From Candidatus Staskawiczbacteria bacterium (GTDB lineage Bacteria; Patescibacteriota; Minisyncoccia; Minisyncoccales; Staskawiczbacteraceae): a stretch of 41,074 bases of DNA. The notes below the pieces were generated by a model. That model was not told the DNA's origin. It saw only the letters and a program-made list of their open reading frames with translations, and made no database searches. Positions 17,289 to 27,707 of the stretch are shown here, piece by piece. How positions within the stretch are numbered: the stretch's first letter is position 1; the number at the start of each line of letters is the position of its first letter. The DNA lies in NCBI GenBank assembly GCA_903854535.1, contig CAINWR010000027.1:1-41074 (forward strand), given 5' to 3'. The position numbers and the translations under genes are program-made.

Positions 17289-18557
17289 ATGAAAGCAGAA
17301 GTAAAAAAGTTGCCAAAAAGCCAACTAGAAATAACCTTTGAAGTAACAGCTGAAGAATTTAAAGAACATACAGAACATGCTTTAGAGCATTTAAAGGCTC
17401 ATGTTAAAGTAGATGGATTTCGCCAAGGAAACGTGCCTTTAAAAATTGTTGAAGAAAAAGTGGGAGCTGAAAATTTGCTTATGGAAGCAGGGGATCATGC
17501 AGTAAAGCATGTTTATTATGATTATATTGCGCAAAATAAATTGGAAGTAATTGGTGAGCCAGAAGTATCTATTGTGAAAATTGCAAAGGGAAGTGAATTT
17601 ATTTTTAAAGCAAAAATTACAGTTTTGCCAGAAGTGGAATTGCCAGATTATAAAGAAATTGCTAGCAAAGTAAAAAGTAAAGATATAGAAGTCACAGAAA
17701 AAGAAATGCAAGAATCTATAAATTACTTACAAAAAACCAGAGCCAAATTTTCACAGCAAGATAAATTGGCTGAGAAGGGTGATTTTGTAGATGTAGAATA
17801 CTCGGCTGTAGAAATTAATGAGGGCAAGGTTGTAAAAGACAAGTTTATTTTGGGTGAAGGTGGAATGGTAAAAAGTTTTGAAGAAAATGTGGTTGGCATG
17901 AAAGCTGGAGAAGAAAAAGAATTTCCAGTTGATTTTCCAGAAAATACTACACGCAAAGATTTAGCTGGTAAGAAAATTAATTTCAAAGTAAGAATGATTT
18001 CTGTGCAAAAAATGGAATTACCAGAAATAAATGATGAATTTGCCAAGAGTCTTGGTGCTTTTGATACATTGGTAGCTTTTAAAGAAGAAATTAAAAAAAA
18101 TATCCATATAGAAAAAACAGAAGAAGAAAAGCAAAGAAAGAGAGGAGAAATTTTAGAAAAAATTGTAGAAAAAGCAAAAGTAGAACTTCCAGAGAAATTA
18201 GTGGGGTATGAGAAAGAGAGATTGTTTGAAGATATGAAACAGCAAATTGCTCAAAATTTCAAAATAACATTTGAAGAGTATTTAGCTTCTGTGAAAAAAA
18301 CAGAACAAGAAATTAAAGACACATTTGCCTTGCAAGCAGAAAAAAGGTTGAAAAGCTTTTTGGTTTTAAAAGAAATTGGAAAAAAAGAGAGTATAATTGT
18401 TGATGAAAAAGAATTAGAAGAAGAGATGAAAAAAGCTATGGCAATGTACACAAAAGAGCAGTTGACTAATATTGACTCAGAGCAGTTAAAGGAATATACT
18501 AAAGGTGTAGTTTATAATGAAAAAGTTTTCCAAATTTTGGAAAATCTTTCAAAGTAA
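17289..18557 (+). CDS. tig: Trigger factor
   Basis: VDGFRQGNVPLKIVEEKVG; PPIase GDFVDVEYSA..FPENTTRKDLAGKKINFKV. Confidence 0.93.
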   Translation: MKAEVKKLPKSQLEITFEVTAEEFKEHTEHALEHLKAHVKVDGFRQGNVPLKIVEEKVGAENLLMEAGDHAVKHVYYDYIAQNKLEVIGEPEVSIVKIAKGSEFIFKAKITVLPEVELPDYKEIASKVKSKDIEVTEKEMQESINYLQKTRAKFSQQDKLAEKGDFVDVEYSAVEINEGKVVKDKFILGEGGMVKSFEENVVGMKAGEEKEFPVDFPENTTRKDLAGKKINFKVRMISVQKMELPEINDEFAKSLGAFDTLVAFKEEIKKNIHIEKTEEEKQRKRGEILEKIVEKAKVELPEKLVGYEKERLFEDMKQQIAQNFKITFEEYLASVKKTEQEIKDTFALQAEKRLKSFLVLKEIGKKESIIVDEKELEEEMKKAMAMYTKEQLTNIDSEQLKEYTKGVVYNEKVFQILENLSK

Positions 18558-18582
18558 AAATTGTTATTAAATTTAAAAAAAT

Positions 18583-18798
18583 ATGGCAAAAAAAATAACA
18601 TTAGATAATTTAGCCATAATGATCGGAAAAGGCTTTGCTGGCGTAGATAAAAAATTTGAAGTTGTGAATAAAAGATTTGATGATATGGATAAACGATTTG
18701 ACAGAATAGAAAATATTTTGATTAAACAACAAAATGAAAGAATAGAAAAATTGGAAACAAGAATGCATCGGCTCGAAGAGGCATTAGTTATAAAGTAA
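18583..18798 (+). CDS. Small coiled-coil protein
   Basis: MAKKITLDNLAIMIGKGFAGVDKKFEVVNKRFDDMDKRFDRIENI heptads. Confidence 0.7.
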   Translation: MAKKITLDNLAIMIGKGFAGVDKKFEVVNKRFDDMDKRFDRIENILIKQQNERIEKLETRMHRLEEALVIK

Positions 18799-18856
18799 AA
18801 ATCACAAAACTGGCAGAAGTGCCAGTTTTTGTTTGCAAAAAATATTCGAAAAAAAT

Positions 18857-18885
18857 TTGACTTTGGGTGCGTAAAAGAGTATGAT
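18857..18885 (+). promoter_or_regulatory. Promoter of clpP
   Basis: TTGACT-17-TATGAT. Confidence 0.65.
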
Positions 18886-18963
18886 ATAAATAACAATTAT
18901 CAAGTATCAATTATCAAGCATCAAGTTTGAAAATTGAGATTTGAAAATTGAAAATTAGTTAAA

Positions 18964-19545
18964 ATGCCGATAGTACCAACTATTGTAGAAAAATCACAGC
19001 GCGGTGAGCGCGCATACGATATATTTTCAAGGCTTTTAGAAGAGCGCATAATTTTTTTGGCGGGTCCCGTAACAGATATGAATGCTAATGTAGTAATAGC
19101 TCAAATGCTTTACTTGGCTTCAAAGGACTCCAAAAAAGATATTAAGCTCTATATCAATAGCCCTGGTGGTTCAGTTACAGCAGGTTTGGCAATTTATGAT
19201 ACAATGCAGTTTTTAAAGTGCCCAGTTTCCACTATCTGCGTAGGGCTTACAGCTTCTATGGCAGCAGTTATTTTATCAGCAGGCACCAAAGGCAAGAGAT
19301 TTGCTTTGCCTAATGCTGAAATTTTGCTTCATCAAGTAGCTGGGGGAGCCCAAGGACAGGCAGCAGATATCGAAATAACAGCTCGTCAAATTATCAAGAT
19401 GAAAGAAAAGCTAAATCAAATTTTGGTAAAACATACAGGGCAAAAGTTTGATAAAGTAGTTACAGATACTGATAGAGATTTTTATTTGACAGCAGAAGAA
19501 GCAAAAGAATATGGGCTTATTGATGAAGTGATAGGTGGAAAATAA
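18964..19545 (+). CDS. clpP: ATP-dependent Clp protease proteolytic subunit
   Basis: [54 protein letters not shown]. Confidence 0.95.
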   Translation: MPIVPTIVEKSQRGERAYDIFSRLLEERIIFLAGPVTDMNANVVIAQMLYLASKDSKKDIKLYINSPGGSVTAGLAIYDTMQFLKCPVSTICVGLTASMAAVILSAGTKGKRFALPNAEILLHQVAGGAQGQAADIEITARQIIKMKEKLNQILVKHTGQKFDKVVTDTDRDFYLTAEEAKEYGLIDEVIGGK

Positions 19546-19700
19546 AGCCGACTATTAAACTCGGCAACAAACTTTTTTCCGTTGCTGGTAACCCCCTTTG
19601 CCTCTACGGGCAAGTGGGCCAGGGACTACAAAAAGTTTATTGCCTCGTTCCAAAATATATCGTATAAAAATGCTCACCCGCGCAAGCGAGTTTTTTTGTA

Positions 19701-19737
19701 AAAAAAAGAACCCGATAAGTATCATGACTCTCGGGTT
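19701..19737 (-). terminator. Terminator of cassette D
   Basis: AACCCGA..TCGGGTT-CTTTTTTTT on the minus strand. Confidence 0.8.
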
Positions 19738-19771
19738 GACGAAGAAATTCTTCGACCATCCTCGCATTTTA

Positions 19772-20017
19772 TTAAGCGAGGATTTCAATCACGGCAGGTT
19801 CTCCGGCGATACTGTGCTGCCAATTCATGTTGCCGGTAGCAAAATCAGACGCTGGCAGCCATGCATCATAGCCACACCTTCCTTTAATAAGTAGGTGGTG
19901 TTGCCCTTGTTCAGAAAAACATCTGAATACCTCTCCTTCGATGGGATCGTAGATTCCAGATTTAGTGCTGATGCGAACCTTGACTCCTTTGACTAGCTGA
20001 TCTGGGTACGGATTCAT
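19772..20017 (-). CDS. Orphan hypothetical protein, 81 aa (cassette D)
   Basis: SD GAAAGGAAG before ATG; own terminator; GC-richer. Confidence 0.65.
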   Translation of the reverse strand: MNPYPDQLVKGVKVRISTKSGIYDPIEGEVFRCFSEQGQHHLLIKGRCGYDAWLPASDFATGNMNWQHSIAGEPAVIEILA

Positions 20018-20119
20018 TAAGCCTTCCTTTCATATTTTATGCTGTAAGAGGGGGGGAGAATATTTAAAATATAAACTAAAATTATATAAAAAGCAAGTAA
20101 AATTATTAAAATTAAATTT

Positions 20120-21652
20120 ATGGAACAAAATATTGTATATATAATTATTGGGGCTTTGGCTTTGATAATTGGTGTAATTATTGGTTATTATATTCGTCAA
20201 TCAATAGCTAAAAAAAGAGCAGGTACACTTGAAGCTAAGCTTGAAAAAAGAGTAGCTCAAGTAAAAGAGGAAACATCAGCTTTGGTGAAAAATGCTGAGA
20301 AAAAAGCTTTTGAAATTACAGAGAAAGCTGAAAAAGAAATTGATCAAAGAAGAAAGGAGTTTTTAAGATCACAAGAGATTTTGCTTTCTAGAGAAAAATT
20401 ATTAGAAGATAAAATTTCTAATTTTGAAGCAAAAGAAAATGAGCTTAAAGATAAGGTAGAAAAAGTAAGAGCTATTAAAGAGAGTTTAGATGGTTTAAGA
20501 AAAGAAGCAGAAGTAAAATTAGAAAAAGTCGCCAATCTTTCAAGAGATGATGCAAAAAAGGAATTATTAGCTTTAGTTGAGATAGAGTCTGAAAAAGAAA
20601 TTATAGAAAAAATGAAAAAAATGGAAGAAAGAGGCAAAGAAAGATTAGATGCTAGAGCAAAAGAAATAGTAACTTTAGCTATTCAAAAGTGTGCTGTAAA
20701 TCATACTCAAGAATTATCTACTACAACATTTATGTTGGCTTCAGAAGATCTTAAAGGTAGGATTATAGGTAAAGAGGGTAGGAATATTAAAACTTTTGAG
20801 AAACTAACTGGAGTAGAATTAATAGTAGATGAAACTCCAGATTCAATAGTGATTTCATGTTTTAATCCTATAAGAAGGCAAATTGCTAAATTGGCTTTAG
20901 ATAAATTAGTTCAAGATGGTAGAATTCAACCAGCAAAGATTGAAGAGAAAATTGAAGAAGCAAAAACAGAAATATCAAACACAATCAAAGAAGCTGGTGA
21001 AAAAGCAGTTTATGATACAGGCATAATTGGTATGCATGATAAATTAATTCAAATTTTAGGTAGATTGTATTATAGGACATCTTATGGGCAGAACGTTCTT
21101 CTTCATTCTATAGAGATGGCATTTTTAGCAGAAACTATTGCAGAAGAATTAGGAGCTAATAGTCAAATTGCAAAAAGAGCTGCGCTTTTGCATGATATTG
21201 GAAAAGCTATAGATCAGCAAATGCAAGGTTCTCATATTGAAATTGGAATTAAGATTTTAGAGAAATTTGGTGAGAAACAAGAGATTATTAATGCGATGAG
21301 AGCTCACCATGATGATTACCCAGCAGATACTTTAGAAGCTGTAATTGTAAAAGTAGCTGATGCTATTTCTGGAGCAAGACCCGGAGCTAGGAAAGACACA
21401 ATAGAAAATTATTTGCAGAGATTAAAGAATCTTGAAGATATTGCCAATAGATTTGATGGGGTTGATCGTACTTATGCTATACAGGCTGGTAGAGAAATAA
21501 GAGTGTTTGTAAAAGCAGATAAGGTAGATGATTTACAATCTCAGAAAATGGCCCGCCAAATTGCAGAAAATATTGAAGAAGAGTTGCAATATCCGGGTGA
21601 AATCAAAGTCACAGTAATTCGCGAAACTCGCGTTGTAGAGTTTGCTAGATAA
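20120..21652 (+). CDS. rny: Ribonuclease Y
   Basis: N-terminal TM, coiled coil, KH domain (GRIIGKEGRNIKTFEKLTGVELIVDETPD), HD domain (LLHDIGKAIDQ). Confidence 0.95.
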   Translation: MEQNIVYIIIGALALIIGVIIGYYIRQSIAKKRAGTLEAKLEKRVAQVKEETSALVKNAEKKAFEITEKAEKEIDQRRKEFLRSQEILLSREKLLEDKISNFEAKENELKDKVEKVRAIKESLDGLRKEAEVKLEKVANLSRDDAKKELLALVEIESEKEIIEKMKKMEERGKERLDARAKEIVTLAIQKCAVNHTQELSTTTFMLASEDLKGRIIGKEGRNIKTFEKLTGVELIVDETPDSIVISCFNPIRRQIAKLALDKLVQDGRIQPAKIEEKIEEAKTEISNTIKEAGEKAVYDTGIIGMHDKLIQILGRLYYRTSYGQNVLLHSIEMAFLAETIAEELGANSQIAKRAALLHDIGKAIDQQMQGSHIEIGIKILEKFGEKQEIINAMRAHHDDYPADTLEAVIVKVADAISGARPGARKDTIENYLQRLKNLEDIANRFDGVDRTYAIQAGREIRVFVKADKVDDLQSQKMARQIAENIEEELQYPGEIKVTVIRETRVVEFAR

Positions 21653-21661
21653 TATAAGAAC

Positions 21662-21699
21662 AAAAAAGTGGTGAGCGCTCCGACTGCTCACCACTTTTT
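21662..21699. terminator. Bidirectional terminator between rny and the ABC operon
   Basis: 14-bp stem AAAAAGTGGTGAGC/GCTCACCACTTTTT. Confidence 0.9.
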
Positions 21700-21729
21700 G
21701 TTTGCTAGTTATTAGTTACTAATTATGAA

Positions 21730-22989
21730 TTACTCGTAGCGAAGAGCTTCTATAGGGTCGAGTTTTGAGGCGCTTCGAGCTGGCAATACTCCAAAGCCAA
21801 TTCCAATTATAGCAGAAACTCCTACGCCAAGTATGATTGAATAAAATGGTACTTTATATGCCCATTCTAAGCCACTTGAAACTGCAATCAAAGAAATAAC
21901 CCAACCTCCAAAAGCACCTAAAATAATTCCCAAAATTCCTCCAATAATTGTAACCAAAACAGATTCAACTAAAAATTCTGTTAAAATATCTTTGTTTTTA
22001 GCTCCCAATGCTTTTTTGAGTCCAATTTCAGAAGTTCTTTCTGTAACTACTACATACATAATATTCATAATTCCCACCCCACCAACTATTAAAGAAATGC
22101 TTGCAATGCAAATCAACAAAATTGTAATTCCTGAAAAAATTGTATTGAAAGTGTCCATTGCTTGAGCTTGAGTGGTAACTGTAAAATCATCTTTAACTGG
22201 ATCTGTTATATTATGATTTTTGCGTAAAATTGTTTTTATTTCTTCTGATGTTGCTTCCCCTAAATTAGAATCTTTCAATTGAACTATGCCTACCAATAGA
22301 TGATCAATGCCAAGTAATTTTTTTTGAGCTGTTTGGAGGGGGATATATAATATATCATCTGCTCCAGCTCCACCAAAATTACCTTGCTCATCGTAAACTC
22401 CTATTACTTGAAAGTTTAAATTTCCTACTTTAATTAATTTACCCAAAGGATCATCTTGTCCAAATAAATCATTGGCAATATTATATCCCAAAATTACAAC
22501 TTGAGAAGCTCCCATATCTTCTGCTTGCGTAAAAAATCTGCCAGATTTTAAAGTATTTTTATCAATTTCAAATCTTTTGTAAGAAGATCCATAATAAATT
22601 ACACTTTTTGCATTATCTCTATAACTTGCTACTGCAAGTCCTGTAACAATGCCATAAGATGCTTTTACATTTCCTAATCTTTCAATATCAGTAAGATCTT
22701 TTTGTTTAAAAGTGGTAATTGCTACAGCAGAACTAGCTCTACTAAAATCTGCTGATGTGGCATTGTTTGATGCTCTATTTTTAGTGGTAGGAGGAACTCT
22801 TGTTTCTACAAAAAGTGTGTCTGTGCCATAAGCTTGAAGTTGAGCATCAATCAAGCTACGAAAACCAGCTCCTGCAGAAAGTACCAAAATAACTGTGGCA
22901 ATTCCAATTACAATTCCCAAAGTCGTCAAAATAGTCCTAACTGGGTTAGCTTTTAAAACTTTGATAGATTGTTGTAATGCTTTAAACAT
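21730..22989 (-). CDS. MacB/FtsX-type ABC transporter permease
   Basis: NPVRTILTTLGIVIGIATVI..GGVGIMNIMYVVVTERTSEIGLKKALGA..ARSASKLDPIEALRYE. Confidence 0.92.
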   Translation of the reverse strand: MFKALQQSIKVLKANPVRTILTTLGIVIGIATVILVLSAGAGFRSLIDAQLQAYGTDTLFVETRVPPTTKNRASNNATSADFSRASSAVAITTFKQKDLTDIERLGNVKASYGIVTGLAVASYRDNAKSVIYYGSSYKRFEIDKNTLKSGRFFTQAEDMGASQVVILGYNIANDLFGQDDPLGKLIKVGNLNFQVIGVYDEQGNFGGAGADDILYIPLQTAQKKLLGIDHLLVGIVQLKDSNLGEATSEEIKTILRKNHNITDPVKDDFTVTTQAQAMDTFNTIFSGITILLICIASISLIVGGVGIMNIMYVVVTERTSEIGLKKALGAKNKDILTEFLVESVLVTIIGGILGIILGAFGGWVISLIAVSSGLEWAYKVPFYSIILGVGVSAIIGIGFGVLPARSASKLDPIEALRYE

Positions 22990-23045
22990 AATATTAGTTA
23001 TAAAGTTATCAAGTTATAAAGTTTATAAAGTTCTACGATGACGAG

Positions 23046-23390
23046 TTATAAAGTCTTGATGAAGCCGGAAAGTAATCGGCCGATTTCTGTGCAACGATTT
23101 TGTAGGTCGTCGAATTGTTTTTGATTTATGTAATTTAATTTTAAAGCCAAATTCAACATTGACCTTACTTCGCCAGCCGATCCTTTGGCAATATAAAGAA
23201 AGTTGGTTAACTCTTTATTGCTACGCCTTTCAAAACCTTCTGCAATGTTGTTGGAAATACTTACAGCCGCTCTTTGAATTTGATCTTTGAACCCATAATC
23301 ACGGTTATTTCTAAAAATATCATAAACAATTACTGATAATTCTGTTCCTTTCTGCCAAGAAATAATGTCTTCAAACCTTTCTATTTTCAT
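23046..23390 (-). CDS. Four-helix bundle protein (23S rRNA intervening-sequence/bAvd-like family)
   Basis: FEDIISWQKGTELSVIVYDIF..DQIQRAAVSISNNIAEGFERRSNKEL. Confidence 0.88.
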   Translation of the reverse strand: MKIERFEDIISWQKGTELSVIVYDIFRNNRDYGFKDQIQRAAVSISNNIAEGFERRSNKELTNFLYIAKGSAGEVRSMLNLALKLNYINQKQFDDLQNRCTEIGRLLSGFIKTL

Positions 23391-23407
23391 GAAATAAAGT
23401 TTTCAAG

Positions 23408-23914
23408 TTATAGTTTATTAAAATATTTATCAAATGTTTCTTGTGGCGTTTCATTGCTATTATCAATATAATTTTCTTCACCAATGAAATTTTTTGATTC
23501 TTCAAAATCTTTGTAAAGTCTTTTAACGGACTCGTCCCCAGAAGTCCAACACTCTCTTTTTTTATCTCGTTCAATTGTGGTTTCAACTGAAGGCTGTATA
23601 ACCTTAAATATTAAATTTTTTCCAAAAAGTTTCTTAAATTTATTAATGTAATCTTCTCCTAAAATTACATAGTCAACTACCACACACTCTTTCTTGTTAA
23701 ACATTTCTTTTATCCTTTTTAATAGCTCATTTTTTACAATCTCTAATTTTTCAGGGTACAAAATAATATTCTCTAAACCTGGAAAAAGTTCTTTTTTAGT
23801 TTCGTCACCAGAAATATATTTATATCCAAATTTTTCCGCAACTAATTTGCAGAGGGTTGTTTTTCCCACTCCAGTAGGTCCTGTAATTATTAATACAAAA
23901 TTATTATCTGACAT
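23408..23914 (-). CDS. P-loop kinase-like protein
   Basis: Walker A GPTGVGKTTL; guanylate-kinase/AAA_33-like size. Confidence 0.7.
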   Translation of the reverse strand: MSDNNFVLIITGPTGVGKTTLCKLVAEKFGYKYISGDETKKELFPGLENIILYPEKLEIVKNELLKRIKEMFNKKECVVVDYVILGEDYINKFKKLFGKNLIFKVIQPSVETTIERDKKRECWTSGDESVKRLYKDFEESKNFIGEENYIDNSNETPQETFDKYFNKL

Positions 23915-23975
23915 AAAATATTTTTTTAATCTTCGTACTTTATAACTTTATGAACTTTACAACTTTATAACTACA

Positions 23976-25247
23976 CTATTCGTATCTTAATGCATCTATT
24001 GGATTTAGACTACTAGCTTTAAGGGCGGGGTACAATCCAAAAATTACGCCTGTTAAAATTGAAACTCCGATTGCCAATAAAACAGAATTAATTGAAACCA
24101 CAAACGCCCAATCATATCCTAAATATTCCATAAGCAAAGAAATTAGCCAAGAAATAATTATGCCAATAATAATTCCTACAATTCCACCAAGAAAGGTAAG
24201 TGTGCCAGCTTCTAGTAAAAATTGACGCATAATTGCCATATTGCTAGCCCCAACTGCTTTTCTTAAGCCAATTTCACGAGTTCTTTCTGCTACAGTAGCT
24301 AACATTATATTTAAAATTCCAATACCTCCAACTACCAGAGAAATTCCTGCCATTGCGGTTAAAAATAATCTTAAAGCATCTGTAATTGTGCTTAAGATTT
24401 CTAAAGCATCAGCAATATTTCTTACTGTAAAATCAATATCAGAATCTTTGAGTATCCTGTGGCGTTGTTTTAAAAGGCGAGTAGTATCATCTATTGTTTG
24501 TTGCACATTTTCTGAAAAATCTACTTTTATGTTTATTGCTTGTAAATAATTGATTCCCAAAATTTGTTTTTGTCCAATTGGTAAAGGAATAAAAATCATA
24601 TCATCATTATCTTGAAAGAATGCAGACCCTCTTGGAACTATTGTGCCTATTACGCGCAAAGGTATTCCGCCAGCTTCTTTTTGAGAAGTACTTTTTACTT
24701 TTATAACTTGTCCAATAGGATCTATTCCAGATTGACCAAATAATTGCTCTGCAACATATGATCCTAAAACAACTACATTTGATCCGCCCGAACTTTCTTC
24801 TTCAGTAAAAAATCTGCCTGCTTGCATATCAAAAGCAGTTACTTGAGGTAAGTAAGAATCTGTTCCCATAAAACTAGTATCTAGTGTTTTATTGGTCCAT
24901 GTAACTGAAGCCTGTCCTCTCACCAAAGAATTTACAGCTTTTGCATGTGGTACTTCATTGCCATCTCTTATATCTTGAGCATCTCCATCTGTGAGAGTTG
25001 TAATTACAATTCCAAAAACTTGAGCTGGTGGGCCTTTCTCATTGCTTTTCCCTGGTTGCACAGAAAGTAAATCAGATCCTAGTTTTGTGATTTGTCCTAA
25101 AATTAAACTTTGTGCTCCTGCCCCCAAAGCAATAATTATAATTACTCCAGCTACTCCAATTACAATTCCAAGTATAGTTAAAAATGACCTGCCCTTCCTA
25201 GCAAGTAAAGTACGAATTACTAATTTTATTGTTCCCAAAAAATCCAT
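23976..25247 (-). CDS. MacB/FtsX-type ABC transporter permease (second copy)
   Basis: RKGRSFLTILGIVIGVAGVI..GGIGILNIMLATVAERTREIGLRKAVGAS..ALKASSLNPIDALRYE. Confidence 0.92.
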   Translation of the reverse strand: MDFLGTIKLVIRTLLARKGRSFLTILGIVIGVAGVIIIIALGAGAQSLILGQITKLGSDLLSVQPGKSNEKGPPAQVFGIVITTLTDGDAQDIRDGNEVPHAKAVNSLVRGQASVTWTNKTLDTSFMGTDSYLPQVTAFDMQAGRFFTEEESSGGSNVVVLGSYVAEQLFGQSGIDPIGQVIKVKSTSQKEAGGIPLRVIGTIVPRGSAFFQDNDDMIFIPLPIGQKQILGINYLQAINIKVDFSENVQQTIDDTTRLLKQRHRILKDSDIDFTVRNIADALEILSTITDALRLFLTAMAGISLVVGGIGILNIMLATVAERTREIGLRKAVGASNMAIMRQFLLEAGTLTFLGGIVGIIIGIIISWLISLLMEYLGYDWAFVVSINSVLLAIGVSILTGVIFGLYPALKASSLNPIDALRYE

Positions 25248-25251
25248 GAGT

Positions 25252-25286
25252 TAGTTTGTAGTTTGTAGTTTGTAGTTTGTAGTTTT
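25252..25286. repeat. Tandem heptamer (TAGTTTG)x4 plus partial
   Basis: Read directly. Confidence 0.85.
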
Positions 25287-25316
25287 TTATTCTGCCAACT
25301 ACTCACTACTAACTAC

Positions 25317-26033
25317 TCACTTGACGAGGTCTTTATCTGCTGTGGCTATTGTGCGATTTTTGACTTTTTCGTCTGAAACTATCATTCCATCTTTTACGCG
25401 AATAATTCTTTTAGCGTGGTTTGCAGTATCTGTTTCGTGAGTTACTAAAATAATTGTTTTACCCTCATCATTTAGTTTTTGTAAAATATTCATTACGGTA
25501 TTTCCAGATTTAGAATCTAAGTTTCCTGTTGGTTCGTCAGCAAACAAAACAGCTGGTTCGTTTACAAGGGCGCGAGCAATAGCTACTCTTTGCTTTTCTC
25601 CACCAGAAATTTGATTAGTAAAATATTTTAATCTATGAGAAAGCCCCACAGAAGCCAAAGCCTTTTCTGCTAATTTATCATAGTCTTTCCGCCTACTATA
25701 TATAAGAGGCAATTTTACATTATCTAGCACAGTTGTACGAGCAAGTAAATTGAATGATTGGAATACAAAACCTATTTTTTCATTTCTTAACATTGCCAAA
25801 TAATTATCATCAAAATCTTTGGTGTCTTTGCCTTCAAATTCAAAAGTTCCAGAAGTAGCTCTGTCTAAAAAACTTAAAATATGCATTAAGGTTGATTTGC
25901 CACTTCCTGAAGGCCCCATAATTGCTACAAACTCACCTTCATTTATTTCAAAACTTACATCATGTAAAACATGAGTAATTACTTCATCATTTACATAATT
26001 TTTCTTTAAATTTTGTACTTTTATTAGTGTCAT
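25317..26033 (-). CDS. ABC transporter ATP-binding protein (MacB/LolD type)
   Basis: GPSGSGKST, ISGGEKQRVAIARAL, LFADEPTGNLD. Confidence 0.95.
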   Translation of the reverse strand: MTLIKVQNLKKNYVNDEVITHVLHDVSFEINEGEFVAIMGPSGSGKSTLMHILSFLDRATSGTFEFEGKDTKDFDDNYLAMLRNEKIGFVFQSFNLLARTTVLDNVKLPLIYSRRKDYDKLAEKALASVGLSHRLKYFTNQISGGEKQRVAIARALVNEPAVLFADEPTGNLDSKSGNTVMNILQKLNDEGKTIILVTHETDTANHAKRIIRVKDGMIVSDEKVKNRTIATADKDLVK

Positions 26034-26038
26034 AATTA

Positions 26039-27589
26039 TTATGGCTTTAAGTAAGTTACAACTTCTTGCTCTTCTTCAATGCCTGATAAAATTTCTATTA
26101 ATCCACCATCTGCCTGCAAACCTGTTTGCACTTCCACTTCTTTAAATGATTTTGTTTTAGAATCTGTGATCACTCTTGCATATTGCTTTTTATTTTTATT
26201 AATTACAGCAGAGTAGGGAATAGATAAAATATTATCTTTTTTAGCTACCATTATTGTCATATTAGCTGTCATGCCAGGTTTTATTTCTGGAATATTGTCT
26301 AAACTACCTTTTATCTTGTAATTTACTACTCCAGAAATTACTGTAGATGCAGGATTAATTGTGAGTACTGTACCTGTAAAATGTTTATCTGGTCCTAAAG
26401 CATCAAAAGTATAATCAATATTTTGACCTATTCTTAAAGATGCAATATTTGCTTCTGAAACATCTGATTCTGTATGAAGGCTATTTATATCTTGCAAAGT
26501 TATTACGGGCATTGTGGCTGTAGCTAATTGACCTATTTTTGTATCTACAAGAGTTATAGTGCCTTTTAATGGTGCAGATAATATTGTGTTGTTTAGAGTC
26601 ACTTGAGCTGAAGAAACTTGTCCTTCTGCTGAAATAATTTGAGCTTTATATAAATCAATGTCTTCTTGGCGAGCAGGAGCTTTTTTGAGAGCTAATTGGC
26701 TTTCAGCTTTTTCTAAAGCTATTTGATATGAATATATTGCTTGTTGTGAATTAGATATATTTAAAAGACCGGTATTTATATAACCTTTTTGTAAATCAAG
26801 AGATGATTTTTCTGTTGAAGGAATGCTGGTGTTGTAAATTCCTTGATCGCAAGCATCTCTAGTTATTCTTAAATTTTCTGTGGTTGTGTTTAACTCTTTG
26901 ATTGTTTGCAAAAGCGCTGTATCAATATCAGTATGGATTAAAGTTAATTTTGCTTTATCTAAATATTTTTTTGTGTTTAGTAAAGATTCGGAAATTAAGT
27001 TTTTGCTATTTTGAACTCTTATACCTTCTTGATCTGAACTATTGAAGTAATTATTTTTAAGCGAATCAATTGTTGTGAATGCATTATATATTTTTGTATA
27101 AGCATCATCTAAATATGCAAGTGCGTCATTATATGCGTTTTCTAGATCTTGTTTTGCTGATTTTATTGAATCTTCATATATTTTTATATCTTCTGGCGTA
27201 GAGCCTGCTATTAATTTATTGTAATTTGCTTTAGCTTGCGCTAAAGATCCTTGAGCTATTGTTAAATTAGCTAAAGCTGAACTTTGATCTAAAATAGCTA
27301 AAGTTTGTCCTGTATAAACATCATCTCCTTCTTTTACATAGACTTGCTTTACGATTCCCGAGCCTTGAAAGCTTAAGTTTAAACTAGTTCCGCTAACAAC
27401 TTGACCTGTTGCAAGAACTGTTTGCTCAAGGTTTTGTTTAACTGCTTTAGTAGTTTGTATTGAGCTTAAATCTTTTTCTCTACCAAAAATAAACCAACTT
27501 ATAATAGCAACAATTAAAACTATTATAATTGTCCATATTATTTTTTTCTTTGACCATTTTCTTAAGAATTTGGGTAAATGTATTTTCAT
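26039..27589 (-). CDS. HlyD/MacA-like periplasmic adaptor
   Basis: N-terminal TM; GQVVSGTSLNLSFQGSGIVKQVYVKEGDDVYTGQTLAILD; barrel-sandwich motifs. Confidence 0.88.
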   Translation of the reverse strand: MKIHLPKFLRKWSKKKIIWTIIIVLIVAIISWFIFGREKDLSSIQTTKAVKQNLEQTVLATGQVVSGTSLNLSFQGSGIVKQVYVKEGDDVYTGQTLAILDQSSALANLTIAQGSLAQAKANYNKLIAGSTPEDIKIYEDSIKSAKQDLENAYNDALAYLDDAYTKIYNAFTTIDSLKNNYFNSSDQEGIRVQNSKNLISESLLNTKKYLDKAKLTLIHTDIDTALLQTIKELNTTTENLRITRDACDQGIYNTSIPSTEKSSLDLQKGYINTGLLNISNSQQAIYSYQIALEKAESQLALKKAPARQEDIDLYKAQIISAEGQVSSAQVTLNNTILSAPLKGTITLVDTKIGQLATATMPVITLQDINSLHTESDVSEANIASLRIGQNIDYTFDALGPDKHFTGTVLTINPASTVISGVVNYKIKGSLDNIPEIKPGMTANMTIMVAKKDNILSIPYSAVINKNKKQYARVITDSKTKSFKEVEVQTGLQADGGLIEILSGIEEEQEVVTYLKP

Positions 27590-27707
27590 AATTTTTATGA
27601 TTAAATGATTATTAAAGAATTATAACATAATTACAAAATAAATAAAAGTTGATTTTTGCATATAATATTTTGACTTTTAATAAAATAAATGATATATATT
27701 TATTATA

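Noticed and set aside
19555-19894. ORFs 19555-19788 (-) and 19598-19894 (+)
   Set aside because: Lie over terminators and repeat-like DNA around cassette D; no family or SD support.
23046-23390. Evidence for a diversity-generating retroelement from the bAvd-like protein
   Set aside because: The four-helix-bundle family is widespread outside DGRs; no reverse transcriptase, TR or nearby variable gene is visible.
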